From CAILZL01 sp049840395 (lineage in GTDB: Bacteria > Pseudomonadota > Gammaproteobacteria > Steroidobacterales > Steroidobacteraceae), in NCBI GenBank assembly GCA_049840395.1, contig JASGLD010000001.1:1-64000 (forward strand): 64,000 nt of DNA, in the 5' to 3' direction. The translations under genes were made by a program, and so were the position numbers. How positions within the stretch are numbered: the stretch's first letter is position 1; each line of letters opens with the position of its first letter. The notes beneath the pieces are model-generated. The model was not told where the DNA came from and did no database searches. It saw only the letters and a program-made list of their open reading frames with translations. This document shows positions 28,926-36,767 of this stretch, one piece after another.

Positions 28926-29263
28926 GCGCTGATTTGATCCTGCACCCAGGTATGCGATGTCCAGAAAAAATGTTCGGCATAGTGCAGCTTCGACCGCGCC
29001 TGAGTCGGGCACACGTTGTCCAGACACGCTGCAAGTACGTCCCTGTAAGCTCGACGCGCGGATCCCTCCGCGCGACGGTCTGGGCAACGTGTGCCCGACT
29101 CAGGCGCTAACAACGGTGCTATCGGTGATATTAAAAGCCTGAGCTTTATACTAACGCTCGTGATCTCTGCTTAGGTGAGAGCCATTTTTGGCGCGAGTAT
29201 CAACCCAAGAACCTGCCGGCACGGCCGATGCGTTATGCTTCCCTCACTATGGGATGGTGAGGC
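28926..29263. other. Intergenic region containing long hairpin
   Basis: About 340 bases between DUF1501 and DUF2721 genes, dominated by the palindromic element at 29000-29103. No gene is supported. Confidence 0.5.
29000..29103. repeat. Long hairpin element (copy 2), 26-bp arms with one mismatch
   Basis: Arms at 29000-29025 and 29078-29103 (begins CTGAGTCGGGCACACGTTG), with a single T/C difference that still allows G-U pairing, enclosing about 52 bases with an inner palindrome (CGCGCGGATCCCTCCGCGCG). It shares its design and CTGAGTC core with 16621-16734. Confidence 0.9.
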
Positions 29264-29764
29264 ATGGGCTTCATGGCGACTTTCAATACACATATCGAAA
29301 GCATTGCGCAGGTTATTCAGCTGTCGGTCGCGCCGGTGTTTCTGCTGGCGGGCGTGGGCGCTACCTTGAATGTGCTGGTGGGGCGGCTGGTGCGCATTGT
29401 TGAGCGCGCGCGTATTACCGAGACGCAATTAAAGCAAACGCCCGAGGGCGCGCCAGAACTACATGAACGACTGGAAGTGTTGGCCAAGCGCGCCAAATTG
29501 ATCAGCCGCGCCATCACACTCACCGTGCTATGTGCGGTGCTGGTGCCCATCGTGATTGTCAGCCTGTTCGTCAGTGTGTTGCTGCAGGTCAACATGGCGA
29601 TACCCATCGCGGTTGCCTTTATAGTCGGCCTGATCAGTCTGGCGGTGGGGCTGGTGTATTTTCTGCGCGAAGTATTCGTCGCGACGGCGGCCTTGAGTTT
29701 TGGCGTGCCGGAGGGAGAATTGAGCGAGGCGCAGCGGCTGCGCCGTGTCATAAAAAACTCCTGA
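29264..29764 (+). CDS. DUF2721 family membrane protein
   Basis: 166 residues: an N-terminal HIESIAQVIQLSVAPVFLLAGVGATLNVL segment with the first TM, a cytoplasmic RIVERARITETQ and LHERLEVLAKRAKLISRAI amphipathic stretch, then two TM helices (about 88-110 and 112-135) with FLREVFVATAALSFG at the end. This is the DUF2721 pattern of a small inner-membrane protein of unknown function. The C-terminus contains Arg/Gln-rich AQRLRRVIKNS. A weak CCTGATCT/AGATCAGG hairpin (29760-29778) overlaps its stop. Confidence 0.88.
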   Translation: MGFMATFNTHIESIAQVIQLSVAPVFLLAGVGATLNVLVGRLVRIVERARITETQLKQTPEGAPELHERLEVLAKRAKLISRAITLTVLCAVLVPIVIVSLFVSVLLQVNMAIPIAVAFIVGLISLAVGLVYFLREVFVATAALSFGVPEGELSEAQRLRRVIKNS

Positions 29765-29805
29765 TCTTAAAGATCAGGTGATTTAACCGATAAGCTAACC
29801 GATAA

Positions 29806-29822
29806 GGCGGGGAAACCCCGCC
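29806..29822 (-). terminator. Possible terminator of the bTHX gene
   Basis: Seven-base GC stem (29806-29812 with 29816-29822) with an AAA/TTT loop, eight bases beyond the reverse-strand stop. The T tract is weak (TTATC), so the call is tentative. Confidence 0.5.
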
Positions 29823-29829
29823 CGATCAA

Positions 29830-29922
29830 TTAGTCTTTCTTTTTGGCGCGGCCCGGACGGGTCTTGCCATAGCTGTTACGCCAAATCTTGCCCTTGCGGG
29901 TTCTGCGATCGCCTCTGCCCAT
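29830..29922 (-). CDS. 30S ribosomal protein bTHX
   Basis: A 30-codon gene. Reading from ATG 29922: MGRGDRRTRKGKIWRNSYGK, then TRPGRAKKKD and TAA at 29830. The MGxGDRRTRxGKIWRxxYGK pattern is the signature of the tiny, strongly basic ribosomal protein THX, which sits in the head of the 30S subunit in Thermus and is found in several other phyla. A strong Shine-Dalgarno (GAGGAG) lies nine bases upstream. No other gene is on this strand nearby. Confidence is high because of motif, basic composition and ribosome site. Confidence 0.9.
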   Translation of the reverse strand: MGRGDRRTRKGKIWRNSYGKTRPGRAKKKD

Positions 29923-30132
29923 GATGTCACTCCTCAAATTGCAATCAGCCCGACTTCAGAAGCCGGGAGTAAACCGTAAACCGGGCGCGCACTTTAGGGC
30001 CTGCCGCCAATTATTTCCACCGCTGCGGGGCCTGGACGGCCGTGTCCGGGGTTCAATTCGGCCATTTCGTGAAGCGGCGCCGGGTGCCGACGGCCAGCCG
30101 GGCAGCTTATAAGGGACGGAGCCCAAGCAAGC

Positions 30133-30606
30133 ATGGCCAATTCAACGGAAATTCTGATTCAGCCGGGTGAATATCGCACCTCCAGCGACGGAACAGTGCT
30201 GGCCGCGCAACTCAGCCACTCGCTGGCTGTGTGCATGCACGATGACACCCGTGGTGTGGCAGGGGTGCTGCATTTTCACTATGCGGCCACCCACGAAGGC
30301 CGTGGGGTGGACCTCACCGACGCCATTCTCAGCTCGCATTTGCTGCTGCTGGATCTGTTCTGCAAGGACATGCGCGGCATGGGGGCGCGCAAGACCAGCT
30401 GGCGTGTGCGCATCGTCGGTCATATACCGAGCGATCGCGGCCTGGAAGAGCCGGCGGCGTCGGTCATCGATTTGCTGAAGGTTTATTTCGACGATACCCG
30501 TCTACCGGTGGAGAGCCGCGAGTTGAATCGTCCCAAGGACATTCTTCTGCGTCTGGATTCGCACTCAGGCCGCATCGTGGTCAGCGATGCGCCACCCGCC
30601 GATTGA
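30133..30606 (+). CDS. CheD-like protein lacking the catalytic cysteine
   Basis: 157 residues related to chemoreceptor glutamine deamidase CheD: LIQPGEYRTSS (residues 8-18), LSHSLAVCMHDDTRGVAGVLHFHY, then DAILSSHLLLLDLFCKDM and the end DILLRLDSHSGRIVV. In CheD the catalytic Cys sits in G-S-C-V and the His lies 17 residues later. Here that Cys position is Ser30 (S-H-S-L) and His47 is retained with the same 17-residue spacing; the usual Thr is an Ala. It is therefore likely inactive as a deamidase, or has a different function. No chemotaxis gene is nearby. Cys34 does not align with the catalytic Cys. Confidence 0.65.
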   Translation: MANSTEILIQPGEYRTSSDGTVLAAQLSHSLAVCMHDDTRGVAGVLHFHYAATHEGRGVDLTDAILSSHLLLLDLFCKDMRGMGARKTSWRVRIVGHIPSDRGLEEPAASVIDLLKVYFDDTRLPVESRELNRPKDILLRLDSHSGRIVVSDAPPAD

Positions 30607-30765
30607 TGCCTGCCCGATAAATATAGATGCAGGGATTGTCTGGGTTCGATGTGATTCTGATGCGGGTAGTATTCGCTTTTGCTGCAGTGAGGCTTGCCAG
30701 CAGGCCTCAAGCTCCGTGAATAAATCTTCCAAGAAGCTACGGCTCCCAAGACATACAGAGTCCAG

Positions 30766-31293
30766 GTGACAAACGCACGGCCCGTACTCGAATTCACTCC
30801 GGTACACGGCGAGCAAATAGCTGCCGTAGTTCGTCTCGCCCAACAGATATGGCCCGAGCATTATCGAAGCATCATCGGTCAGGCGCAGGTCGATTACATG
30901 CTGGCGCGCTTTCAAAGCAAGGCCGCTATTACCGAGCAACTTAACGAAGGTTACGAATATTTTCTGTTGAATTGGCAGGGGCGGCAGGTGGGATATGCGG
31001 CAGTGCACGCCGAGCCGGCTGAGCGTCGTTTGTTTGTAAGCAAGCTGTACCTGTTGCAGAGTATGCGCGGCCGCGGCCTGGGACGCGCCAGCATGAACTA
31101 TCTGGCGCGATTGGCGGCGCAGCGCGGCTTGCCGAAGTTGTGGTTGACCGTGAACAAATACAATCCGGCGCTACAGGCTTATCTGCGCATGGGCTTTGTG
31201 AATGTCGGCGCCGTGGTCAACGATATCGGTCAGGGTTATGTGATGGATGATTACCGAATGGAATGGACGCCTGCTTCTGATGTATTGAAATAA
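30766..31293 (+). CDS. GNAT family N-acetyltransferase
   Basis: 175 residues from GTG 30766. The GNAT core is visible: VYAAVHAEPAERRLFVSKLYLLQS-like beta strands, the acetyl-CoA loop MRGRGLGRASMNYL, LPKLWLTVNKYNPALQAYLRMGF and the end FVNVGAVVNDIGQGYVMDDYRMEW. It resembles acetyltransferases of amino-acid or small-molecule substrates, possibly aminoglycoside-like, but the substrate cannot be read from the sequence. It follows the CheD-like gene by 160 bases and precedes a small conserved gene on the same strand. Confidence 0.9.
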   Translation: MTNARPVLEFTPVHGEQIAAVVRLAQQIWPEHYRSIIGQAQVDYMLARFQSKAAITEQLNEGYEYFLLNWQGRQVGYAAVHAEPAERRLFVSKLYLLQSMRGRGLGRASMNYLARLAAQRGLPKLWLTVNKYNPALQAYLRMGFVNVGAVVNDIGQGYVMDDYRMEWTPASDVLK

Positions 31294-31342
31294 CACGGGT
31301 TTAATAAACCTATAAGGCTAGCCATTGCCGGAGGAGCGGAAT

Positions 31343-31657
31343 ATGAATCTACGTTTTGCCGCCCATAGCATCCGTATCCGGATGAGCGCCGATGAGTTCG
31401 CACAACTTCATGCTGGTAAATCGTTGGGGCTGGAAGTGCCGCTACCGCGCGGTCACGCCTTTCGCGCCAAGGTGAACCAAAGCAGCGGCGATTGGCAATT
31501 CGATAGCGATCCCACCGGTTTGTGGCTCAGCGTGCCGCGTGTTGAGTTGAATAGCCTGGCTCAGGAGTTGCCCAGCAGACAGGGCTTGTTACATGCCTTC
31601 AATACGCAGCAGGGCGAACTGCAAATCAGTCTGGAAGTGGATGTGAAGACCCGTTGA
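31343..31657 (+). CDS. Small conserved protein (DUF7009-like)
   Basis: 104 residues from ATG 31343, which has a strong GGAGGAG ribosome site. It has a beta-rich appearance: MNLRFAAHSIRIRMSADEFAQL, LEVPLPRGHAFRAKV, GLWLSVPRVELNSLAQELPS and QGELQISLEVDVKTR. It resembles the small DUF7009 proteins in its N-terminal SIRIRM pattern, but this is a tentative match. Soluble, function unknown, 49 bases downstream of the GNAT gene, so probably cotranscribed with it. Confidence 0.65.
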   Translation: MNLRFAAHSIRIRMSADEFAQLHAGKSLGLEVPLPRGHAFRAKVNQSSGDWQFDSDPTGLWLSVPRVELNSLAQELPSRQGLLHAFNTQQGELQISLEVDVKTR

Positions 31658-31708
31658 ATGATGATTTGCAGGCATGCGTGATTGCCGTGTCTTGCGCAGA
31701 ATGCTTTT

Positions 31709-31969
31709 TCAGTTCGTATGTACCGACCATGCCACCAGGCGCAATACCAACGGACGCACGAATAACACACAACAAAAAGCAGTAGGCATGGCCAGCTGGT
31801 AAGCCGAGAACACCTGCCGTGGGTAATCGGCGTTGATGCCGGCATTGGCGGCGGTGATGACCAGGGACATGAGCATCGCCATGATCGAGGCCATGTAGAA
31901 AGCAAACATATAAGGCGTGCTGCGTGCGCTGAGTTTCCAGCTTGAGCGACCAGGAGTGTTGGCAGGCAT
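31709..31969 (-). CDS. DUF2798 small membrane protein
   Basis: 86 residues with two TM helices (about 22-43 and 56-79) and the DUF2798-like pattern FYMASIMAMLMSLVITAANAG, then YPRQVFSAYQLAMPTAFCCVLFVRPLVLRLV. It is an inner-membrane protein of unknown role. It is divergent from a LysR gene, with 123 bases between the two start codons, so regulation by that LysR is a reasonable inference. Start ATG 31969 (MPANTPGRSSW) with GAGAGAAAACT upstream. Confidence 0.8.
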   Translation of the reverse strand: MPANTPGRSSWKLSARSTPYMFAFYMASIMAMLMSLVITAANAGINADYPRQVFSAYQLAMPTAFCCVLFVRPLVLRLVAWSVHTN

Positions 31970-32092
31970 AGTTTTCTCTCGATGACGTTGATGGTGGCGA
32001 AACGTTATGCGAGTGGACTGCGGGGCGGTAGATAGTTGCGAATTGGTCCTGTCCCAAGTGGAACTTACGAGTCGCTCCGGTAAAGTGACGTC

Positions 32093-33019
32093 ATGAATCT
32101 CCTGCAATTGATTCGCAGCTTCGTCAGCACCGTTGAATCGGGCAGCATTGCCGGCGCCGGACGCAATCTGGGTATCAGCGCTGCAGCAGTCAGTCAGAAC
32201 ATCGCCCGGCTTGAAGCGCATCTGGGCATTCGCCTGTTGAATCGCACTACCCGCAGTCTGGCATTGACCGAGCGCGGCCAGCTGTATTTCGATCAAGTGC
32301 GCGTCATCGAGCGCCAGTTGGAATACGCGCGCCAGGTGGCCAGTGGCGACGATGCCGAGCCGGTGGGCAGATTGCGTATCTCCAGCACCGCTGCCTTCGC
32401 GCGGCATATGTTGGCGCCGATGCTGCCCGCCTTGCACGCCAGTCATCCCGGCTTGGAAATTGAATTGCTGATTGGCGACGATCTGGCCGATCACGCGCTG
32501 GAAGGTCTGGATGCCAGCATTCGCATCGATCCGCAGCTGCAAGAGGGCTTGGTCGCACGTTGTATCGCCACAGTGCCCTTTGTGTTGTGCGCCGCGCCCG
32601 ACTATCTGGCGCGACAGGGGCGGCCACGCACGCTGGAAGAATTACGCGAACACCCACTCGTGCTATTCCGTTACCCAGTCGATGGTCGTTACCTGCGCTG
32701 GGCATTTTTACGCGATGGCGAACGTATCGAACCCGAGCTGCGTCCTGCAATGGTCAGCAACGACATCGATGCCATCGCTGCCATGACGGCTGCGGGCGCC
32801 GGCATCGCTCGCCTCGCGGCTTTTGTGGCGAAGCCTTTCCTGGAGCGTGGTCAGCTGGTCGAATTCATGATGGAAGATGAGGTCGCAACCTCGCTTGAAC
32901 CCATGAAGTTGTATCTATGCGTCAGCGATCGTCGCGATTGGACGCCGAAGCTGCGGGCATTCTTGCGTCATGTGCACTCGCATTTGCCGGCGGCATGGCG
33001 TGTTGGGGCTGATGAATAG
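32093..33019 (+). CDS. LysR family transcriptional regulator
   Basis: 308 residues: an N-terminal winged HTH (NLLQLIRSFVSTVESGSIAGAG, then LGISAAAVSQNIARLEAHLGIRLLNRTTRSLALTERGQ, residues 1-62), a linker helix, and a LysR substrate-binding domain with SSTAAFARHMLAPMLPALHASHPGLEIELL and PFVLCAAPDYLARQG. The helix-turn-helix and co-inducer domain match the subgroup close to AaeR-like and similar regulators. It is divergent from the DUF2798 gene, its likely target. Co-inducer unknown. Confidence 0.93.
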   Translation: MNLLQLIRSFVSTVESGSIAGAGRNLGISAAAVSQNIARLEAHLGIRLLNRTTRSLALTERGQLYFDQVRVIERQLEYARQVASGDDAEPVGRLRISSTAAFARHMLAPMLPALHASHPGLEIELLIGDDLADHALEGLDASIRIDPQLQEGLVARCIATVPFVLCAAPDYLARQGRPRTLEELREHPLVLFRYPVDGRYLRWAFLRDGERIEPELRPAMVSNDIDAIAAMTAAGAGIARLAAFVAKPFLERGQLVEFMMEDEVATSLEPMKLYLCVSDRRDWTPKLRAFLRHVHSHLPAAWRVGADE

Positions 33020-33023
33020 CCGC

Positions 33024-33269
33024 TCAGCTCCGCAGCGAATGCTTGATAACGATGATGTCGATGCTTTCTGAGTCGGGATCGAACATTATCTGAGCTTCGC
33101 CACGCTGCAGTTGCCGCAACACATGCGCCACTTTCTGCTCCAGCGAATATTCGTTGGCGCCATAGTCGGTGCCTTCGCGCAACACGAAGGATTCGATGAC
33201 ACCCTGCAGGGCTTCGGCCGACAATTCCGTATGCGGGATTACGACGGGTTCTGCAGGCGTGTCCGACAT
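33024..33269 (-). CDS. YheU family (UPF0270) protein
   Basis: 81 residues. The core IESFVLREGTDYGANEYSLEQKV and QLQRGEAQIMFDPDSESIDI match the YheU family, small cytoplasmic proteins of unknown function found across gammaproteobacteria. The MSDTPAEPVVIPHTEL N-terminus has the family's IP-H-L pattern. The gene starts eight bases after the purD stop on the same strand, at the tail of the purH-purD block. Confidence 0.88.
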   Translation of the reverse strand: MSDTPAEPVVIPHTELSAEALQGVIESFVLREGTDYGANEYSLEQKVAHVLRQLQRGEAQIMFDPDSESIDIIVIKHSLRS

Positions 33270-33276
33270 AAATTAT

Positions 33277-34563
33277 TTATTTGGCTTGTTCGCGTTCGAT
33301 GGCGCGATAACCGATGTCGCGACGATATTGCAGACCTTGCCACTTGATCGTATCGGCCAATGCATAGGCTTGCGTCTGTGCGGCTTGCACCGTATCGCCA
33401 AGACCCACGGCGCATAGCACGCGACCGCCGTTGGTAATGACCTCGCTGTCGTTTAACTGCGTGCCGGCATGGAATACCTTGCCGGGCAGTTTGGCGGCTT
33501 GATCAAGACCAGAGATCACATCGCCCTTGCGCGGTGTCTCGGGATAGTTGCCCGCAGCCAGTACGATGCCCAGTGCGGCCTGGGGATTCCAATCGGCTTT
33601 GACTTGGTCCAGCTTGCCATCCAATGCCGCTTCGCACAGCACGATGAGATCGGAATTCAAACGCATCATGATGGGCTGCGTTTCCGGATCGCCGAAGCGG
33701 CAATTGAATTCCAATACATTGGGCGTGCCATCGGGCGCTACCATCACGCCGGCATATAGAAAGCCGGTGTAGGGCGTGCCCATCGCGGCCAGGCCTTTCA
33801 CAGTAGGTTCGATCACTTCACGCATGATGCGGTTGTGAATCGTTGGAGTGACCACCGGTGCGGGTGAATACGCGCCCATGCCGCCGGTATTCGGACCTTG
33901 ATCGGCATCGAGCAAGCGCTTGTGATCCTGCGAGGTGGCCATGGGCAGAATGTGTGTGCCATCCACCATGACGATGAAGCTGGCTTCTTCGCCTTCCAGG
34001 AATTCTTCCACCACCACCAATGAACCGGCCTTACCGAACTGTCCGGCAAACATGTCTTGCACGGCTTGCACGGCTTCATCCTGGGTTTCGCAAATGATCA
34101 CGCCCTTGCCGGCGGCAAGGCCATCGGCCTTCACTACCAGCGGCGCGCGCTGCGCACGCACCCAGGCGGCGTCGAAAGATTCTGCGGTGAAGGTGGCATA
34201 AGCAGCGGTGGGGATTTTGTGTGCTTTGAGAAAGTCTTTGGTGAAGGCCTTTGAGCCTTCCAGACGTGCGCACAATTTATCAGGGCCGAAGCAACGCAGG
34301 CCTGCAGCTTGAAACGCATCAACCACACCAATCACCAGCGGTGCCTCGGGACCGACAATCGTCAGCTCGATTTTGTTCTCGCTGGCGAACTTTACTAAGC
34401 CACTTACATCGTCGGCGGCAATGTTCACATTGCTGACTTTGTTTTCCAGTGCTGTGCCGGCATTGCCCGGTGCGACATAGATATGCGCAACGCGCGATGA
34501 CTGCGCCACCTTCCAAGCCAGTGCGTGTTCGCGGCCGCCGTTACCGATGATGAGAACGTTCAT
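33277..34563 (-). CDS. purD: Phosphoribosylamine-glycine ligase
   Basis: 428 residues from ATG 34563 (MNVLIIGNGGREHALAW). ATP-grasp enzyme of purine synthesis: phosphoribosylamine plus glycine plus ATP gives GAR. Motifs: IGNGGREHALAWK, PEAPLVIGV, KADGLAAGKGVIICET (ATP-binding), LEGEEASFIVMVDGTHILP, GPNTGGMGAYSPAP, VLEFNCRFGDPETQPIMMRL and an A-type C-terminal domain. Length matches. It follows purH on the same strand, with a hairpin repeat between them. Confidence 0.97.
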   Translation of the reverse strand: MNVLIIGNGGREHALAWKVAQSSRVAHIYVAPGNAGTALENKVSNVNIAADDVSGLVKFASENKIELTIVGPEAPLVIGVVDAFQAAGLRCFGPDKLCARLEGSKAFTKDFLKAHKIPTAAYATFTAESFDAAWVRAQRAPLVVKADGLAAGKGVIICETQDEAVQAVQDMFAGQFGKAGSLVVVEEFLEGEEASFIVMVDGTHILPMATSQDHKRLLDADQGPNTGGMGAYSPAPVVTPTIHNRIMREVIEPTVKGLAAMGTPYTGFLYAGVMVAPDGTPNVLEFNCRFGDPETQPIMMRLNSDLIVLCEAALDGKLDQVKADWNPQAALGIVLAAGNYPETPRKGDVISGLDQAAKLPGKVFHAGTQLNDSEVITNGGRVLCAVGLGDTVQAAQTQAYALADTIKWQGLQYRRDIGYRAIEREQAK

Positions 34564-34575
34564 ATGCATCTATCT

Positions 34576-34646
34576 CGTAGGCTGGGATGTAATCCCAGCA
34601 AGGATGTCAGAATGCCGGGATTGCGCTGCGCTTCATCCCAGCCTAC
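34576..34646. repeat. GTAGG...CCTAC hairpin element between purD and purH
   Basis: Complementary termini GTAGGCTGGGAT (from 34577) and ATCCCAGCCTAC (34635-34646), with an inner pair AATCCCAGC and GCCGGGATT. It occupies most of the 109-base purH-purD gap. The same terminal sequences recur at 56705-56764. Confidence 0.9.
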
Positions 34647-34672
34647 CGGTTGGTGTTACACCAACACGGCAA

Positions 34673-36244
34673 TCAATGCCGGAAATGCCGCATGCCGGTG
34701 AGCACCATGGCAATGCCATGTTCATTCGCGGCGGCAATCACTTCGGCATCGCGCATCGAACCGCCCGGTTGAATGACCGCCTTGATGCCGAACTCGGCCG
34801 CCACATCCAGACCATCACGGAATGGGAAGAAGGCGTCCGAGGCCATTACGCAACCACTGACAGTCAGGTTCTCGTCCTTGGCCTTGATGGCGGCGATGCG
34901 TGTGGAATACACGCGGCTCATCTGGCCGGCGCCGACGCCAATGGTCATGCTGTCGTGAGCGAACACGATGGCGTTCGATTTGACGAACTTGCAGACCTGC
35001 CAGGCGAATTGCAGATCGCGCAGTTCCTCTTCAGTAGGCTGGCGTTGTGTCACCACCTTCAGATCGCTGACCTTCACCATGCCCTGATCGCGCGGCTGCA
35101 TCAGCAGGCCGCCATTCACGCTGCGCAGTTCGTAAGGCGTGTTGCTGGCATCCAATTGACCGGTCACCAGCAGGCGTACGTTTTCCTTCTTCTTGCACAG
35201 CGCCACGGCATCGGCATCGGCCTGTGGTGCAATGATTACTTCAACGAACTGACGTTCGATAATGGCGCTGGCAGTCTGCGCATCCAGCGTGCGATTGAAG
35301 GCGATGATGCCGCCGAAGGCCGAGGTCGGATCGGTTTTATAAGCACGGTTGTAGGCTTCCAGAATATCTTTGCCTACTGCCACGCCGCAGGGATTGGCGT
35401 GTTTGACGATCACACAGGCCGGGGCATCGAACTGACGCACGCATTCAAGCGCGGTATCGCTGTCGGCAATGTTGTTGTACGACAGTTGCTTGCCCTGCAG
35501 CTGTGAGGCGCTGGCAATGCTGGCGCCCTTGGCCTCGCTGGCTACATAGAAGGCCGCGCTTTGATGTGGGTTCTCGCCGTAACGAAGATCCATACGCTTG
35601 CGGAATTGCAGCGGCAATAGATCCGGATACTCGCTCTTACCCGCAGCCGGGTTTTGCGTGGCCTTGATCAGGTAGCTGGACACCATGGCATCGTACTGCG
35701 CGGTGTGCGTGAAGGCCTTGGCTGCCAAACGTTTACGAGTCGCTTCGGTAACGCTGCCGTTATGCGCATTCAATTCGTCGATGATGGCGCCGTAGTCCAA
35801 CGGGTCGACCACAATGGCGACGCGATCATGATTCTTGGCCGAAGCGCGCACCATGGCCGGGCCGCCGATGTCGATGTTCTCGATGGCGTCTTCGTAGGTG
35901 CAATCCGGCTTGGCAATGGTCGCAGCGAAGGGATACAGATTCACCACCACCAGATCGATGGGCTCGATGCCATGTTGTTGCATCACGGCTTCATCGACAC
36001 CGCGACGGCCGAGCAGACCGCCGTGAATTTTCGGATGCAGCGTCTTGACGCGGCCATCCATGATTTCCGGAAAGCCGGTGTGTTCGGAGACTTGCTTTAC
36101 CGGAATGCCGTGTTGCTGCAGCAGCGCGAAGGTGCCACCGGTGGAAAGGATTTCAATGTTGCGTTCTTGCAAGGCGTGGACGAAGTCCAGCAATCCGTCT
36201 TTATTGGAAACGCTGATCAGCGCGCGTCGAATGGTGGTGCTCAC
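34673..36244 (-). CDS. purH: Bifunctional AICAR formyltransferase / IMP cyclohydrolase
   Basis: 523 residues catalysing the last two steps of IMP synthesis. The N-terminal cyclohydrolase domain begins ALISVSNKDGLLDFVHAL and contains EIMDGRVKTLHPKIHGG and NLYPFA. The C-terminal AICAR transformylase domain has DLRYGENPHQSAAFYV, VIVKHANPCGVAVG, DPTSAFGGIIAFNRT and SDAFFPFRDGLDVAAEFGIKAVIQPGGSMRDAEVIAAANEHGIAMVLTG. Full length and intact. It lies between fis and purD. Confidence 0.97.
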   Translation of the reverse strand: MSTTIRRALISVSNKDGLLDFVHALQERNIEILSTGGTFALLQQHGIPVKQVSEHTGFPEIMDGRVKTLHPKIHGGLLGRRGVDEAVMQQHGIEPIDLVVVNLYPFAATIAKPDCTYEDAIENIDIGGPAMVRASAKNHDRVAIVVDPLDYGAIIDELNAHNGSVTEATRKRLAAKAFTHTAQYDAMVSSYLIKATQNPAAGKSEYPDLLPLQFRKRMDLRYGENPHQSAAFYVASEAKGASIASASQLQGKQLSYNNIADSDTALECVRQFDAPACVIVKHANPCGVAVGKDILEAYNRAYKTDPTSAFGGIIAFNRTLDAQTASAIIERQFVEVIIAPQADADAVALCKKKENVRLLVTGQLDASNTPYELRSVNGGLLMQPRDQGMVKVSDLKVVTQRQPTEEELRDLQFAWQVCKFVKSNAIVFAHDSMTIGVGAGQMSRVYSTRIAAIKAKDENLTVSGCVMASDAFFPFRDGLDVAAEFGIKAVIQPGGSMRDAEVIAAANEHGIAMVLTGMRHFRH

Positions 36245-36306
36245 GTAGTTGACTCATACAAAAATAAAATCGGTGACGGCCTCGCTCGCAGCAAGGCGCA
36301 AGGAAT

Positions 36307-36642
36307 TCATGCGGACTCGGTCAGTCCGTATTCGCGCAGTTTTTTGCGCAGCGTGCCGCGATTGATGCCCAGTACTTCGGCAGCGCGGCTTTGGTTGCCG
36401 TCGACATAGTCGAGTACGGCGCGGAATAGCGGCTCTTCCACTTCACGAAGCACCAGGTCATAGAGATGACCGGGATGATCGCCATTGAGATTGGTGAAAT
36501 AGGTATCCAACGCTGCCGCTGTCTGCGTGCGCAATGGCACGGCGGCATGCCCATTACTATGACTGCGGCCGTTCATCTTGCTGGCTTTGCTTGCGCCGTC
36601 TCGCGTGTGTTTGCGAGTTGTGGTTTTTTTCTTGGACGCCAT
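36307..36642 (-). CDS. fis: DNA-binding protein Fis
   Basis: 111 residues. The C-terminal domain (LVLREVEEPLFRAVLDYVDGNQSRAAEVLGINRGTLRKKLREYGL) is the Fis helix-turn-helix, used in nucleoid compaction and rRNA promoter activation. The N-terminal 40 residues are a Lys/Arg/Thr-rich extension (MASKKKTTTRKHTRDGASK) not found in E. coli Fis. The classical dusB-fis pair is present here, followed by purH. The start is the ATG at 36642 with GGTAAACCTCGC upstream. Confidence 0.93.
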   Translation of the reverse strand: MASKKKTTTRKHTRDGASKASKMNGRSHSNGHAAVPLRTQTAAALDTYFTNLNGDHPGHLYDLVLREVEEPLFRAVLDYVDGNQSRAAEVLGINRGTLRKKLREYGLTESA

Positions 36643-36767
36643 GCGAGGTTTACCAATAAATGCGAGGTCGAGTAATTCAATTCAATAAGTCGAAGCAGTT
36701 GTGTGGCTGATAGCGATCTGCCATTTGCCATGCAGCGTGCAAGCGCGGGTGCCGATCGCAGGCCGTG

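Noticed and set aside
34547..35506. A 319-codon forward frame overlapping purH
   Set aside because: It is antisense to intact purH and has no recognisable protein features.
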